DNA of 64,000 nucleotides. It comes from Burkholderia sp. SRS-W-2-2016. GTDB taxonomy: Bacteria; Pseudomonadota; Gammaproteobacteria; Burkholderiales; Burkholderiaceae. The notes beneath the pieces are model-generated. The model was not told the origin of the DNA. It worked only from the letters and a program-made list of their open reading frames with translations, and did no database searches. Below, one piece after another: positions 55,024 to 64,000 of this stretch (within the stretch, counting starts at the first letter, position 1; each line of letters starts with the position of its first letter). The position numbers and the translations under genes were made by a program. Location of the stretch: the NCBI RefSeq assembly GCF_001931485.1, contig NZ_MSDV01000014.1, positions 1 to 64,000 of the forward strand, written 5' to 3'.

Positions 55024-55218
55024 GGCGGCGGTCCTCTTCAAACTGGCGAAGGCGTAAGGGTAACGTACTAAGCTTGTCGTGCGCGAGCGCAGGCGTGCGG
55101 CGAGGCGCTCGCAGTCGCCCCGCGACCGTCTGTCCGATCACCGCGTGCCAAGGGGTCCGCATGTTAACATCGCGTCCTATCCAATCCCACTCTCATCCGA
55201 CTTTTATCTGGAGACCTC

Positions 55219-56433
55219 ATGCAGATCGGCCAACGGATCGGCACGCCCCTTTCTGAATCCGCGACGCGCGTCATGCTGCTCGGCGCCGGCGAGCTCGGCA
55301 AGGAGGTGATCATCGCGCTGCAACGACTGGGCGTCGAAGTGATCGCCGTCGATCGTTACCCGAACGCGCCGGGCCACCAGGTCGCGCATCGCGCGCACGT
55401 GATCGACATGACCGACCGCGCCGCGCTGCGCGCGCTGGTCGAGCAGGAACGCCCGCATCTGATCGTCCCCGAAATCGAGGCGATCGCCACCGACGCGCTC
55501 GCCGCGATCGAGACCGAAGGGCTCGCCGAAGTGATCCCGACCGCGCGCGCGACCCAACTGACGATGAACCGCGAAGGCATCCGCCGCCTCGCCGCCGAGG
55601 AACTCGGCCTGCCGACCTCGCCGTACGCATTCGCCGATTCGCTCGACGAGCTGCGCGCCGGCATCGCCAAGGTCGGCTATCCGTGCGTGGTGAAGCCGGT
55701 GATGTCGTCGTCGGGCAAGGGGCAGTCGGTGCTGCGCAGCGACGCCGACGTCGAACCGGCATGGCAGTACGCGATGGCGGGCGGCCGCGTGAATCACGGC
55801 CGGGTGATCGTCGAGGGCTTCATCGACTTCGAATACGAAATCACCCAGCTGACTGTGCGCGCGATCGATTTCGAGAACGGTAAGGTCAGCACCTACTTCT
55901 GCGATCCGATCGGCCACGTGCAGGTGGCGGGCGACTACATCGAATCGTGGCAGCCGCAGCCGATGAGCCCGCGCGCGCTCGAACGCTCGCGCGAAATCGC
56001 TCACAAGGTCACCGAAGCGCTCGGCGGCCGCGGCCTGTTCGGCGTCGAGCTGTTCGTGAGCGGCGACGACGTGTGGTTCTCCGAAGTGAGCCCGCGTCCG
56101 CACGACACGGGTCTGGTCACGCTGTGCTCGCAGCGCTTCTCGGAGTTCGAACTGCACGCGCGCGCGATCCTCGGTCTGCCGGTCGATCCGTCGCTGCGCG
56201 CGCCGGGCGCCTCGGCGGTGATCTACGGGGGTCGGGACGAAGCCGGCATCGCGTTCGAAGGCGTGGCGGACGCGCTGGCGGTGCCGAACGCGGACCTGCG
56301 CCTGTTCGGCAAGCCGGAGAGCTTCACGAAGCGCCGCATGGGCGTGGCGCTCGCGACCGGCGAGAACATCGACGAAGCCCGCGCGCGCGCGAAGCGGGCC
56401 GCCGCGGCGGTGCGTCCGGTGTCGGCGAAGTAA
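55219..56433 (+). CDS. purT: Formate-dependent GAR transformylase
   Basis: 404 residues. ATP-grasp enzyme: [22 protein letters not shown] at the N-terminus, [54 protein letters not shown] (ATP loop), and [23 protein letters not shown] for metal/ATP. It makes formylglycinamide ribonucleotide from GAR, formate and ATP, the alternative to PurN in purine synthesis. TGGAGA lies 5 bases before the ATG. I see no riboswitch fold in the 195-base leader; TAACAT (55165-55170) is a possible -10. DUF6726 follows after 31 bases. Confidence 0.97.
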   Translation: MQIGQRIGTPLSESATRVMLLGAGELGKEVIIALQRLGVEVIAVDRYPNAPGHQVAHRAHVIDMTDRAALRALVEQERPHLIVPEIEAIATDALAAIETEGLAEVIPTARATQLTMNREGIRRLAAEELGLPTSPYAFADSLDELRAGIAKVGYPCVVKPVMSSSGKGQSVLRSDADVEPAWQYAMAGGRVNHGRVIVEGFIDFEYEITQLTVRAIDFENGKVSTYFCDPIGHVQVAGDYIESWQPQPMSPRALERSREIAHKVTEALGGRGLFGVELFVSGDDVWFSEVSPRPHDTGLVTLCSQRFSEFELHARAILGLPVDPSLRAPGASAVIYGGRDEAGIAFEGVADALAVPNADLRLFGKPESFTKRRMGVALATGENIDEARARAKRAAAAVRPVSAK

Positions 56434-56464
56434 GCCGCATAGCCACGCCGGAGCAGAGGAACCC

Positions 56465-56680
56465 ATGGCAGTCGAATCGCGCAGCAATGCGTCGCGTTGT
56501 CTCACGGCTCGCCGTCTCGGCGCGCTCGGTGTGCTGGTGGCGCTGTGCGCCGGCCTCGGCGGTTGCGGTCTTGCCGCCGCGCCGTGCCGGATCGCATCGG
56601 CGGGGCTGAAGATCGTGCCGGTGGTCGGGCACGTGGCCGCCGCGCCGACCGATGCCTGCGCCGGCGTAATCGATCCGTGA
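56465..56680 (+). CDS. DUF6726 small lipoprotein
   Basis: 71 residues. Lipobox-like GLGGCGL near residue 33 (cut before the Cys) after a hydrophobic stretch GVLVALCAGLGG. The mature part is short, with two further cysteines (PCRIAS and DACAGV) likely forming a disulfide. This pattern fits the DUF6726 family of tiny Burkholderia lipoproteins with no known function. AGAGGA lies 5 bases before the ATG. It is 31 bases downstream of purT, perhaps read-through from it, and 93 bases before the MliC-like gene. Confidence 0.8.
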   Translation: MAVESRSNASRCLTARRLGALGVLVALCAGLGGCGLAAAPCRIASAGLKIVPVVGHVAAAPTDACAGVIDP

Positions 56681-56773
56681 GCGCCTGAGCGCCCGGCCGG
56701 CAATTCCCTGGGCCGGACGCCGTCCGGCTCGCGCGTTCTCCGTGTTGAATCCGCAGCAACCACGAGGTGTTCG

Positions 56774-57154
56774 ATGAAGACAGCGCTCGTTGCAACTCTC
56801 ACGGCGGCGGCAACGCTGATTTCGACGGCGGCACTTCCGGGCGGCGCGGCGGCCGCACCGCTGCAGTTCCGGCAGATCGAAGGCAAGCACCATACGACGC
56901 GCAAATACACGTGCGCGACCGGCCGCATCCTGCAGGTCACCTACTGGGACGCGCAGAACGGCCAGAGCTTCGCGGTGCTGCCCGTGAAGGGCACGCCGAT
57001 GCTGTTCGTCAACACCGTGGCGGCGTCGGGCGCGAAGTACCAGGCCGGCAGCTATACGTGGTGGACCAAGGGGCCGCGCGCGAATCTGTACGACCTCACC
57101 AGCGGCGAGAACGCGCCGCCGCTGCTGTCGGATTGCGTGACCGTGATCCGCTGA
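56774..57154 (+). CDS. MliC/PliC-like inhibitor of c-type lysozyme
   Basis: 126 residues. Signal peptide at about 1-28 without a lipobox, so probably soluble in the periplasm (PliC-like). The MliC fold is seen in YTCATGRILQVTYWDAQNGQ, SFAVLPVKGTPMLFVNT and GAKYQAGSYTWWTKGPRANL, with two Cys (CATG and DCVTVIR) that would form the disulfide. Such proteins block host lysozyme and protect peptidoglycan. GAGG lies 8 bases upstream. Its neighbour is a lipoprotein, which suggests an envelope-stress pairing but is not proof. Confidence 0.88.
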   Translation: MKTALVATLTAAATLISTAALPGGAAAAPLQFRQIEGKHHTTRKYTCATGRILQVTYWDAQNGQSFAVLPVKGTPMLFVNTVAASGAKYQAGSYTWWTKGPRANLYDLTSGENAPPLLSDCVTVIR

Positions 57155-57326
57155 TTCCCACCTCAATCGCCTCTATACACGCCCCGCGCGGCCCTGCCCG
57201 CCAGCGGGCATCGTTTCCGTTCGAGTAGTAAGCTGTCCGGCATCGCGTTCGCCATGCCGGGCGCGTTGTCGCGCGCAGCATCCCGAATCCGCTATCCCGT
57301 CCCCTTGTCATCAAGCGAGACCCTCA

Positions 57327-58979
57327 ATGAAAGCATCGGACCTGTTCGTCAAATCGCTGGAAGCCGAAGGTGTCGAGTATGTGTTCGGCATCCCCGGTGA
57401 AGAAAATCTCGATCTGCTCGAGTCGCTGCGCCGCTCGAAAATCCGTCTGATCCTCACACGCCACGAACAGGCGGCCGGTTTCATGGCTGCGACTTACGGC
57501 CGCCTCACCGGCCGCACGGGCGTATGTCTCGCGACGCTCGGTCCCGGCGCGACCAACTTCGTGACCGCCGCGGCCTATGCGCAACTGGGCGGCATGCCGA
57601 TGCTGATGGTCACCGGCCAGAAGCCGATCAAGTCGAGCAAGCAGGGCCATTTCCAGATCGTCGACGTGGTGCGGATGATGGAGCCGCTCACCAAGTACAC
57701 GCGGCAGATCGTATCGATCGGCAATATTCCGGCGGCGGTGCGCGAGGCGGTGCGGCGCGCCGAGGAAGAGCGCCCGGGCGCGTCCCATCTGGAGTTGCCG
57801 GAGGACGTCGCGCACGAGGAGGGCGACGGCAAGCCGATTCCGAAGAGCTATAGCCGGCGGCCGGTGGCCGAGGAGAAGGCGGTCGCGCGCGCGGTCGAGG
57901 CGATCACCGCGGCGAAGCATCCGCTCTTGATGATCGGCGCGGGCGGCAACCGCAAGACCACCACCAGGATGCTGCGCGAGTTCGTCGACCAGACCGGCAT
58001 TCCGTTTTTCACCACGCAGATGGGCAAGGGCGTGATCGACGAATCGCATCCGATGTGGCTCGGCAACGCGACGCTGTCCGATGGCGACTTCGTGCATCGC
58101 GCGATCGAGCACGCCGATTGCATCATCAACGTCGGCCACGACGTGATCGAGAAGCCGCCGTTTTTCATGCGCAGCGGCGAGGCCGGCGAGAAGACCGTGA
58201 TCCACGTGAACTTCCTCGGCGCCGAAGTCGATCCGGTGTATTTCCCGCAGATCGAGGTGGTCGGCGATATCGCCAATGCGGTGTGGCAGTTGAAGGAAAG
58301 CCTGAAGGAGCGTCAGGAGCATTGGGACTTCACGCGCTTCAAGGAGATCAAGGAGCACTTCGAAGCGCATCTGGTGAAGGGCCAGCACGACGACCGCTTC
58401 CCGATGTATCCGGTGCGGATCGTCAACGACGTGTACGAGACCACGCCGGTCGACGGCATCGTCTGTCTCGACAACGGCATGTACAAGATCTGGTTCGCGC
58501 GCTACTACCGCGCGCACGAGCCGAATTCGCTGCTGCTCGACAACGCGCTGGCTTCGATGGGCGCCGGGCTGCCGTCGGCGATCGCGAGCAAGATCGTGCA
58601 TCCGGAGCGCAAGGTGATCGCGGTGTGCGGCGACGGCGGCTTCATGATGAACTCGCAGGAGCTCGAAACGGCGGTGCGGCTGAAGCTCGATCTGGTGGTC
58701 CTGATCCTGCGCGACGACGCGTTCGGGATGATTCGCTGGAAGCAGGAAAACATGAATTTCCCCGACTACGGGATGACGCTCGCCAATCCGGATTTCGTCG
58801 CCTATGCGCAGAGCTACGGCGCCAAAGGACACCGGATCGAATCCGCCGAACAGTTCGCGCCGCTGCTGCGCGAGTGTTTCGCGACGCCGGGCGTGCACGT
58901 GATCGATCTGCCGATCGACTACTCGGACAACGAGCGCGTGCTCAATCGCGAGATCAAGCGGCTGTCGGCGCGGCTGTGA
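57327..58979 (+). CDS. ThDP-dependent enzyme, acetolactate synthase-like
   Basis: 550 residues. N-terminal PYR domain with VFGIPGEENLDLLESL and the catalytic Glu in TRHEQAAGFMAATYGR; central domain MIGAGGNRKTT; C-terminal PP domain with ALASMGAGLPSAIASKIV and the ThDP/Mg motif GDGGFMMNSQELETAV (GDG...N). It resembles catabolic acetolactate synthase AlsS, which makes 2-acetolactate from two pyruvates without FAD, but other ThDP carboligases look similar. No alsD (decarboxylase) is adjacent; instead an aldehyde dehydrogenase follows 52 bases later, so the real product may be an aldehyde or hydroxyketone. Confidence 0.88.
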   Translation: MKASDLFVKSLEAEGVEYVFGIPGEENLDLLESLRRSKIRLILTRHEQAAGFMAATYGRLTGRTGVCLATLGPGATNFVTAAAYAQLGGMPMLMVTGQKPIKSSKQGHFQIVDVVRMMEPLTKYTRQIVSIGNIPAAVREAVRRAEEERPGASHLELPEDVAHEEGDGKPIPKSYSRRPVAEEKAVARAVEAITAAKHPLLMIGAGGNRKTTTRMLREFVDQTGIPFFTTQMGKGVIDESHPMWLGNATLSDGDFVHRAIEHADCIINVGHDVIEKPPFFMRSGEAGEKTVIHVNFLGAEVDPVYFPQIEVVGDIANAVWQLKESLKERQEHWDFTRFKEIKEHFEAHLVKGQHDDRFPMYPVRIVNDVYETTPVDGIVCLDNGMYKIWFARYYRAHEPNSLLLDNALASMGAGLPSAIASKIVHPERKVIAVCGDGGFMMNSQELETAVRLKLDLVVLILRDDAFGMIRWKQENMNFPDYGMTLANPDFVAYAQSYGAKGHRIESAEQFAPLLRECFATPGVHVIDLPIDYSDNERVLNREIKRLSARL

Positions 58980-59031
58980 GCGGCCGCGACAGTCATCGAA
59001 TCAATCGAATGCCTCGGAAGGAGAACGCGTG

Positions 59032-60468
59032 ATGTTGCAGAAGACCTACCCGTACTACCTCGCCAACGAGCCGGTGGCCGCCAATACCGATCTCGAAGTC
59101 ACCGACAAATTCAGCGGCGAAGTCGCGACCCGCGTCGCGATGGCCGACGCCGCCGCGATCGACAAGGCGATCGGCCACGCGGTCGACGCGATGCCGGCGA
59201 TGCGCGCGTATCCGCCGTTCAAGCGCCAGGCGGTGCTCGAACACTGCGTGAAGCGCTTTCGCGAGCGCTACGACGAACTCGCGCTCGCGCTGTGCATCGA
59301 GGCGGGCAAGCCGATCAACGATTCGAAGGGCGAGGTCACACGGCTGATCGATACCTTCAAGGTGGCCGCCGAGGAAAGCGTACGGATCGACGGCGAGATC
59401 ATCAACCTGCAGATTTCGCCGCGCGCGAACGGCTACCACGGCTACGTGAAGCGTGTGCCGATCGGGCCGTGCTCGTTTATCTCGCCGTTCAACTTTCCGC
59501 TGAACCTGACCGCGCACAAGGTCGCGCCGGCGCTGGCCGCGGGCGTGCCGTTCGTGCTGAAGCCGGCGAGCCGCACGCCGGTCGGCGCGCTGATCATCGG
59601 CGAGATTCTTGCCGAGACCGATCTGCCGAAAGGCGCGTTCTCGATCCTGCCCGCGCATCGCGACGGCGCCGATCTGTTCACCACCGACGAGCGTTTCAAG
59701 CTGCTGTCGTTCACCGGCTCGCCGGCGGTTGGCTGGGATCTGAAGGCCCGGGCCGGCAAGAAGAAGGTGATTCTGGAGCTGGGCGGCAACGCGGCGGCGA
59801 TCGTCGACGGCGATCAGGCGGCCAAGCTCGACTACGTGGTCGAGCGGCTCGCGTTCGGCGCGTTCTATCAGTCGGGGCAGAGCTGCATCGGCGTGCAGCG
59901 GATTCTGGTGCACGCGAGCGTCTACGACGCGCTGCGCGAGAAGCTGATCGCGAAGACGAAGTCGCTGGTGATGGGCGACCCGAAGGACGAGAAGACCTTC
60001 GTCGGACCGATGATCTCGGAATCGGAGGCCAGACGCCTTGCCGGCTGGATGGACGGCGCGGTGAAGGCCGGCGCGAAGATCATCGCGGGCGGCAAGGTCG
60101 ACGGCGCGATGTTCGAGGCGACGCTGCTCGAAGGCGTGAAGCGCGACACCGATCTGTATCGCAAGGAGGCGTTCGGGCCGGTCGCGGTGCTCGAGCGTTT
60201 CGACGATTTCGAGGCGGCGCTCGCGCAGGTCAACGACAGCGACTTCGGCCTGCAGGCGGGCGTGTTCACCGATTCGCTCGCGCATGCACATCGCGCATGG
60301 GACGCGCTGGAGGTCGGCGGGGTGGTGATCAACGATATCCCGTCGTTCCGCGTCGACAATATGCCGTACGGCGGCGTGAAGGACTCGGGGCTCGGCCGCG
60401 AGGGCGTGCGCTACGCGATCGAGGACATGACCGAGATGCGGCTGATGGTGATGCGCGAGACGTGGTGA
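59032..60468 (+). CDS. Aldehyde dehydrogenase family protein
   Basis: 478 residues. NAD(P) aldehyde dehydrogenase fold: ISPFNFPLNLTAHKVAPALA, VLKPASRTPVGALIIGEILAE, SFTGSPAVGWDLKARAGKKK, LELGGNAAAIVDGDQ with the general-base Glu, and GQSCIGVQRILVH with the catalytic Cys. The C-terminal part has EAFGPVAVLERFDDF and MPYGGVKDSGLGREG. The substrate is unknown; NADP phosphorylating or lactaldehyde/succinate-semialdehyde types are possible. AAGGAG sits 8 bases before the ATG (GTG at 59029 is alternative). Co-transcribed with the ThDP enzyme upstream. Confidence 0.9.
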   Translation: MLQKTYPYYLANEPVAANTDLEVTDKFSGEVATRVAMADAAAIDKAIGHAVDAMPAMRAYPPFKRQAVLEHCVKRFRERYDELALALCIEAGKPINDSKGEVTRLIDTFKVAAEESVRIDGEIINLQISPRANGYHGYVKRVPIGPCSFISPFNFPLNLTAHKVAPALAAGVPFVLKPASRTPVGALIIGEILAETDLPKGAFSILPAHRDGADLFTTDERFKLLSFTGSPAVGWDLKARAGKKKVILELGGNAAAIVDGDQAAKLDYVVERLAFGAFYQSGQSCIGVQRILVHASVYDALREKLIAKTKSLVMGDPKDEKTFVGPMISESEARRLAGWMDGAVKAGAKIIAGGKVDGAMFEATLLEGVKRDTDLYRKEAFGPVAVLERFDDFEAALAQVNDSDFGLQAGVFTDSLAHAHRAWDALEVGGVVINDIPSFRVDNMPYGGVKDSGLGREGVRYAIEDMTEMRLMVMRETW

Positions 60469-60547
60469 GGTGACGCGCGGGGCCTCGGGCGCCGCTGTCA
60501 TGCCCCTGTCGTCTGTGCGCTCTACGCTGCGGGCGAAGCAGGCTCGG

Positions 60548-60583
60548 GGCTGGGCCGCCGCGCCCGGCCGCGCCGGCCCAGCC
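60548..60583. other. GC-rich hairpin after the aldehyde dehydrogenase gene
   Basis: GGCTGGGCCG (60548-60557) and CGGCCCAGCC (60574-60583) are perfect 10-bp arms around a GC-rich loop. It lies 79 bases after the aldehyde dehydrogenase stop and 29 bases before the rhlE -10. No T run, so a weak terminator or simply structure. Confidence 0.4.
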
Positions 60584-60612
60584 CGCCGCCACGAGCATCT
60601 GTGCTGAAGTGC

Positions 60613-60618
60613 TACAAT
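60613..60618 (+). promoter_or_regulatory. Likely -10 box of rhlE
   Basis: TACAAT, in the context GTGCTACAATACC. The leader to the rhlE ATG would be about 158 bases and contains a small TCGGCGG/CCGCCGA hairpin. Long leaders are common for DEAD-box genes that regulate themselves, but no control is shown here. Nothing else is seen in the 313-base gap 60469-60781. Confidence 0.5.
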
Positions 60619-60781
60619 ACCGGCCTTTCGGCGGTCGTTTCCGCCGACCGGAGCCGGTGTATTGCCCGAACTCCGACGGGCCTCGCGCGCAACGCCGTGG
60701 CTCCACCTTCATTCTGATGCCCACGCGGTCCCGACCGCTGTCGCGCGCATCGCGCCACGCGCATTTTTAGCGAAAGCCACC

Positions 60782-62248
60782 ATGTCCGACACAGCCGTCA
60801 CGCCCAGCACTGAGACTTTTGATCAATTCGGTCTCGCGCCAGACATCCTGAAAGCCATCAAGGAGTCGGGCTACACGACGCCCACGCCGATCCAGGCGCA
60901 GGCAATCCCCGTCGTGCTGTCGGGCCGTGACGTGATGGGCGCCGCGCAGACCGGCACCGGCAAGACCGCGAGCTTCTCGCTGCCGATCATCCAGCGTCTG
61001 CTGCCGCAAGCCAATACCAGCGCGTCGCCGGCGCGCCATCCGGTGCGCGCGCTGATCCTCACGCCGACCCGCGAACTGGCCGACCAGGTCGCCGCCAACG
61101 TGCAGTCGTACGCGAAGCACACCGCGCTGCGCAGCGCGGTGGTGTTCGGCGGCGTCGATATGAATCCGCAGTCCGACCAGCTGCGCCGCGGCGTCGAAAT
61201 CCTGATCGCGACGCCGGGCCGTCTGCTCGACCACGTGCAGCAGAAGACCGCGAACCTCGGTCAGGTGCAGATGCTGGTGCTCGACGAAGCCGACCGCATG
61301 CTCGACATGGGCTTCCTGCCGGACCTGCAGCGCATCCTGAACCTGCTGCCGAAGGAGCGTCAGACGCTGCTGTTCTCGGCGACGTTCTCCGGCGAAATCA
61401 AGAAGCTGGCCGCCACTTATCTGCGCAACCCGCAGACCATCGAAGTCGCGCGCAGCAACTCGACCGCCACCAACGTCACGCAGATCGTCTACGAGGTCGC
61501 CGAGGGCGACAAGACCGGCGCGGTCGTGCAACTGATCCGCGAGCGCGGTCTGAAGCAGGTGATCGTGTTCTGCAACAGCAAGATCGGCGCGAGCCGGCTC
61601 GCGCGCAGCCTCGAACGCGACGGCGTGGTCGCGACCGCGATTCACGGCGACCGTTCGCAGAGCGAGCGCATGCAGGCGCTCGACGCGTTCAAGCGCGGCG
61701 AAGTCGAAGCACTGGTCGCGACCGACGTGGCCGCGCGCGGTCTCGATATCGCCGAACTGCCGGCGGTGATCAACTTCGACCTGCCGTTCAACGCGGAAGA
61801 CTACGTGCACCGGATCGGCCGTACGGGCCGCGCGGGCGCATCGGGCGACGCGCTGTCGCTGTGCAGCCCGAACGAGCGCAAGCAGCTCGCCGACATCGAA
61901 AAACTGATCAAGCGCCCGCTCGAACTGCAGCGCCTGACCGTCGATGCGCCGGTGCGTCACCGTCACGAAGATCGTCCGCCGCGCCGCGAACGCAGCGACG
62001 CACGCGACGAGCGCAGCCGCCGCCGTCCGGGTGGCGCATCGGGTTCGTATGACCGGCCGCATCATCATCGCGCGCAGCCCGTCGACGATTTCTTCCTGAA
62101 GCCGTACGAGCCGTCGCCGGCTTCGGTGCGCAAGGTCGAGGAAACGGCGGGGTCGAACGGCGGTGCGCCGCAGAAGCCGGCGCCGAAGCGTCAACTGGCC
62201 GCGCTGCTCGGTGGTTTGGGAATGCCGCGCAAGACGTCGTCGTCCTGA
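60782..62248 (+). CDS. rhlE: DEAD-box RNA helicase RhlE type
   Basis: 488 residues. Helicase motifs in order: FDQFGLAPDILKAIKESGY (Q motif region), AQTGTGKT, PTRELADQV, ATPGRLLDH, DEAD as LVLDEADRMLDMGF, SAT, then VFCNSKIGASRLARSLERDG, ATDVAARGLDI and HRIGRTGRAG. The C-terminal 110 residues are Arg/His-rich and disordered (RHEDRPPRRERSDARDERSR) and probably bind RNA. RhlE proteins unwind RNA and affect ribosome maturation. The start is the ATG at 60782; upstream residues in frame are not helicase-like. A hairpin terminator follows. Confidence 0.95.
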   Translation: MSDTAVTPSTETFDQFGLAPDILKAIKESGYTTPTPIQAQAIPVVLSGRDVMGAAQTGTGKTASFSLPIIQRLLPQANTSASPARHPVRALILTPTRELADQVAANVQSYAKHTALRSAVVFGGVDMNPQSDQLRRGVEILIATPGRLLDHVQQKTANLGQVQMLVLDEADRMLDMGFLPDLQRILNLLPKERQTLLFSATFSGEIKKLAATYLRNPQTIEVARSNSTATNVTQIVYEVAEGDKTGAVVQLIRERGLKQVIVFCNSKIGASRLARSLERDGVVATAIHGDRSQSERMQALDAFKRGEVEALVATDVAARGLDIAELPAVINFDLPFNAEDYVHRIGRTGRAGASGDALSLCSPNERKQLADIEKLIKRPLELQRLTVDAPVRHRHEDRPPRRERSDARDERSRRRPGGASGSYDRPHHHRAQPVDDFFLKPYEPSPASVRKVEETAGSNGGAPQKPAPKRQLAALLGGLGMPRKTSSS

Positions 62249-62286
62249 TGAGGACCACGCTCGACGTGCAATGCGTCGAGTGAATG

Positions 62287-62312
62287 CCGCGGCGCCGGAC
62301 GCCGCGGATTTT
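62287..62312 (+). terminator. Terminator of rhlE
   Basis: CCGCGGCG (62287-62294) and CGCCGCGG (62300-62307) pair around CCGGA, followed by ATTTT. A second small hairpin CTCGACG/CGTCGAG lies just before it (62260-62280). Convergent with gluQRS. Confidence 0.75.
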
Positions 62313-62324
62313 GCAGGATGCGGC

Positions 62325-63215
62325 TCACTGCGAGCCGCGAATCTCCAGCCGTTTCGCCCAGGCCGCCGTCGCGGCGCTGTAGAACTGTTCCAGCGTGCCG
62401 GTCGGCTCACTGCCTAGATCCAGTCCCAGATGCGTAGCCGCCGCGCGTAGCGCGTCGAGCGGCCGGTCGCTGTCGAGCGCGGTCGCGCCGTTCTGCTTGC
62501 TCAGCTTGTCGCCGTGTTCGTTCGTGACGACCGGCACATGCAGATAGGCGGGCGTCGCGACACCGAGGCAATGTTGCAGATAAATCTGCCGCGCGGTCGA
62601 ATCCAGCAGATCCGCGCCGCGCACGATGTGCGTGATCCCCGCGTCCGCGTCGTCCACCACCACCGCCAGTTGATACGCCCATTGATCGTCCGCGCGACGC
62701 AGCACGAAGTCGCCGACTTCCGTCGCGAGATTCTGCGTTTGCGGGCCCTTCCAGCGATCGTCGAATGTGATGATGGCCGCGTCGCCGTCGGGCACCCGCA
62801 GCCGCCATGCGCGTTCCGGCTTGCCGTGCAGACCGCTACGGCAGGTGCCGGGGTAGGCGAGCGTGGTGTTGCGCGCGTGCGCGTGCAGCAGCGAATCGGC
62901 GATTTCGCGGCGCGTGCAGCCGCACGGATAGACGAGGCCGCTGGCCTTCAGTTGTTCGAGCGCCTGCTGGTAACGCGCGAGGTGCTGGCTTTGCCACAGC
63001 GGGGTGGCGTCCGCGCGCATACCGAAGCGTTCGAGCGTGGCGAGGATGTCCTCGGCCGCGCCGCGCACGGTGCGCGGTCCGTCGATGTCTTCGATGCGCA
63101 CCAGCCATTCGCCGCGATGCGCGCGCGCGTCCAGCCAGCTGGCGAGCGCGCTGACCAGCGAGCCGAAATGCAGCGGGCCGGTCGGCGACGGCGCGAAGCG
63201 TCCGCGATAGGTCAT
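62325..63215 (-). CDS. gluQRS: Glutamyl-Q tRNA(Asp) synthetase
   Basis: 296 residues. Class I synthetase core without the anticodon domain: [20 protein letters not shown] (HIGH-like), RIEDIDGPR, zinc site [11 protein letters not shown] with a later CRSG, and [12 protein letters not shown] (KMSKS-like). It attaches glutamate to queuosine at the wobble position of tRNA(Asp). The length is right for the family. It is on the minus strand, 55 bases downstream of trhO, with which it likely shares a transcript; both act on tRNA anticodon nucleotides. Confidence 0.96.
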   Translation of the reverse strand: MTYRGRFAPSPTGPLHFGSLVSALASWLDARAHRGEWLVRIEDIDGPRTVRGAAEDILATLERFGMRADATPLWQSQHLARYQQALEQLKASGLVYPCGCTRREIADSLLHAHARNTTLAYPGTCRSGLHGKPERAWRLRVPDGDAAIITFDDRWKGPQTQNLATEVGDFVLRRADDQWAYQLAVVVDDADAGITHIVRGADLLDSTARQIYLQHCLGVATPAYLHVPVVTNEHGDKLSKQNGATALDSDRPLDALRAAATHLGLDLGSEPTGTLEQFYSAATAAWAKRLEIRGSQ

Positions 63216-63270
63216 GGGTGTGAGGGAGAGAGGGCGGCGTCAGGGTGGCGCCGCCCGCGGCCCGCCGCGC

Positions 63271-64000
63271 TTACGCGGCGCAGGCCGCCGTGCTGTCCGG
63301 ATGGCACGCCGGACAGGTCTTGCCCGCCACGTACAGCGGCGATTGCTGCTGCTCGGGCGTGACCACTGCGCGGCAGCCGAAGCATTGAGTGGTGGCCGAC
63401 GGCTCCAGTTGCGGGTTCAGCGCGGTGCGATAGTCGAACACGAAGCAGTCGCCGTGATAATGCGCGCCGCCGACTTCCTCGAAGTACTTCAGGATGCCGC
63501 CTTCGAGCTGATAGACGTGGTCGATGCCGACTTCCTTCATATGGATCGCGGCCTTCTCGCAACGGATCCCGCCGGTGCAGAACGACACCACGGTCTTGCC
63601 TTCGAGGTCCGCGCGATTGTTCTCGATCACTTCGGGAAATTCGCTGAACTTCGTGATGCGGTAGTCGAGCGCGTTGTCGAACGTGCCGACGTCGACTTCG
63701 AACGCATTGCGGGTGTCGAGCATCACGACCGGGCGGCCTTCGTCGTCATGGCCGCGGTCGAGCCAGCCCTTCAGCGTCGGCGCGTCGACGAACGGCGCGC
63801 GGCCGAGCTCGGGGCGAATCGCCGGCTTTTTCATCGTGATGATTTCGCGCTTGAGCTTGACCAGCATGCGCGTGAACGGCTGCGAATCCGACACGCTTTC
63901 CTTGAATTGCAGGTTCGCGAACTTGCCTTCGAACAGCGGATCGTGACGGATGTAGTGAATGAACGCGTCGGTGTTCTCGCGCGAGCCGGCGACGAACAGG
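63271..64000 (-). CDS. trhO: tRNA uridine 5-hydroxylase TrhO (rhodanese domain), 5' end off the window
   Basis: Partial: the 5' part runs past the right edge; about 242 residues are seen. The visible start reads [20 protein letters not shown], a known part of the YceA/UPF0176 N-terminal domain. Then [20 protein letters not shown] and the rhodanese domain with [21 protein letters not shown] and the catalytic Cys in [18 protein letters not shown]. The C-terminus has a CFGC...CPAC knuckle, likely zinc-binding. TrhO hydroxylates uridine 34 of some tRNAs using prephenate-independent oxygen chemistry. It precedes gluQRS on the same strand. Confidence 0.94.
   Translation of the reverse strand, partial: LFVAGSRENTDAFIHYIRHDPLFEGKFANLQFKESVSDSQPFTRMLVKLKREIITMKKPAIRPELGRAPFVDAPTLKGWLDRGHDDEGRPVVMLDTRNAFEVDVGTFDNALDYRITKFSEFPEVIENNRADLEGKTVVSFCTGGIRCEKAAIHMKEVGIDHVYQLEGGILKYFEEVGGAHYHGDCFVFDYRTALNPQLEPSATTQCFGCRAVVTPEQQQSPLYVAGKTCPACHPDSTAACAA

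Noticed and set aside
55024..55218. Purine riboswitch upstream of purT
   Set aside because: No conserved purine aptamer core or matching hairpins could be drawn; the leader is GC-rich and short.

Overview
This is an ordinary-looking, GC-rich, gene-dense chromosomal segment from a betaproteobacterium of the family Burkholderiaceae, most like Burkholderia or Paraburkholderia. The evidence is the overall codon use, a monomeric NADP isocitrate dehydrogenase, htpG followed by ubiC, a stand-alone RnfB next to nth, an intracellular PHA depolymerase, a second very long FtsK, and many Burkholderia-type small DUF proteins. I see no prophage, insertion sequence, CRISPR array or rRNA. The only clearly accessory insertion is a small toxin-antitoxin-like pair beside a tRNA gene near the left end.

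Layout. 1-3.6 kb: small hypothetical gene, glutathione transferase, a DUF4258/HTH toxin-antitoxin-like pair on the minus strand, tRNA-Arg(CCT), rubredoxin and a periplasmic DUF4399 protein. 3.8-10.7 kb: uup (ABC-F), then parE-parC (topoisomerase IV) behind a long structured leader. 11-16.5 kb: CopD-like membrane protein, chromate transporter, a membrane GGDEF-EAL protein and a PhzF-like isomerase. 16.7-21 kb: RidA, PLP aminotransferase and VOC protein on the minus strand, and a divergent MocR-type regulator with an operator-like repeat array. 21.1-28.9 kb: htpG, ubiC, a MUG-type DNA glycosylase, then GNAT, cupin and AraC on the minus strand, and monomeric icd. 29-33.9 kb: spermidine-synthase-like protein, DUF3311 with an MctP-type symporter, FUSC protein and PhnB-like VOC protein. 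34.1-38.7 kb (minus): tal, benE, VWA protein and MoxR ATPase. 39-42.3 kb: two cytochromes c, DUF1841, nth and rnfB. 42.4-49.2 kb: TetR regulator, phaZ, GH15 glycosidase, two very small genes and a beta-propeller lactonase. 49.3-57.2 kb: a 1704-residue FtsK, META-domain lipoprotein, purT, DUF6726 lipoprotein and an MliC-like inhibitor. 57.3-64 kb: a ThDP enzyme with an aldehyde dehydrogenase, rhlE, gluQRS and trhO, which runs off the right edge.

Functional links visible in the layout are: ParE with ParC; RidA with an aminotransferase (enamine/imine clean-up); MoxR with its VWA partner; two small cytochromes c in tandem; the DUF3311 protein with its symporter; the ThDP enzyme with an aldehyde dehydrogenase; and GluQRS close to TrhO, both acting on tRNA anticodon loops. 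Many operons end in strong hairpin terminators. A -10 box of the form TACAAT, often inside GGTACAAT and with a poor -35, recurs in front of unrelated genes.

The points most worth a second look are the parE leader (a perfect 9-bp inverted repeat made of DnaA-box-like sequences, after a hairpin and T-rich tract), the tRNA-adjacent toxin-antitoxin islet bounded by two near-identical terminators, the giant repeat-filled linker of FtsK, and the soluble RnfB with a collagen-like Gly-X-Y tail. I do not see convincing evidence for an entirely new multi-gene system.
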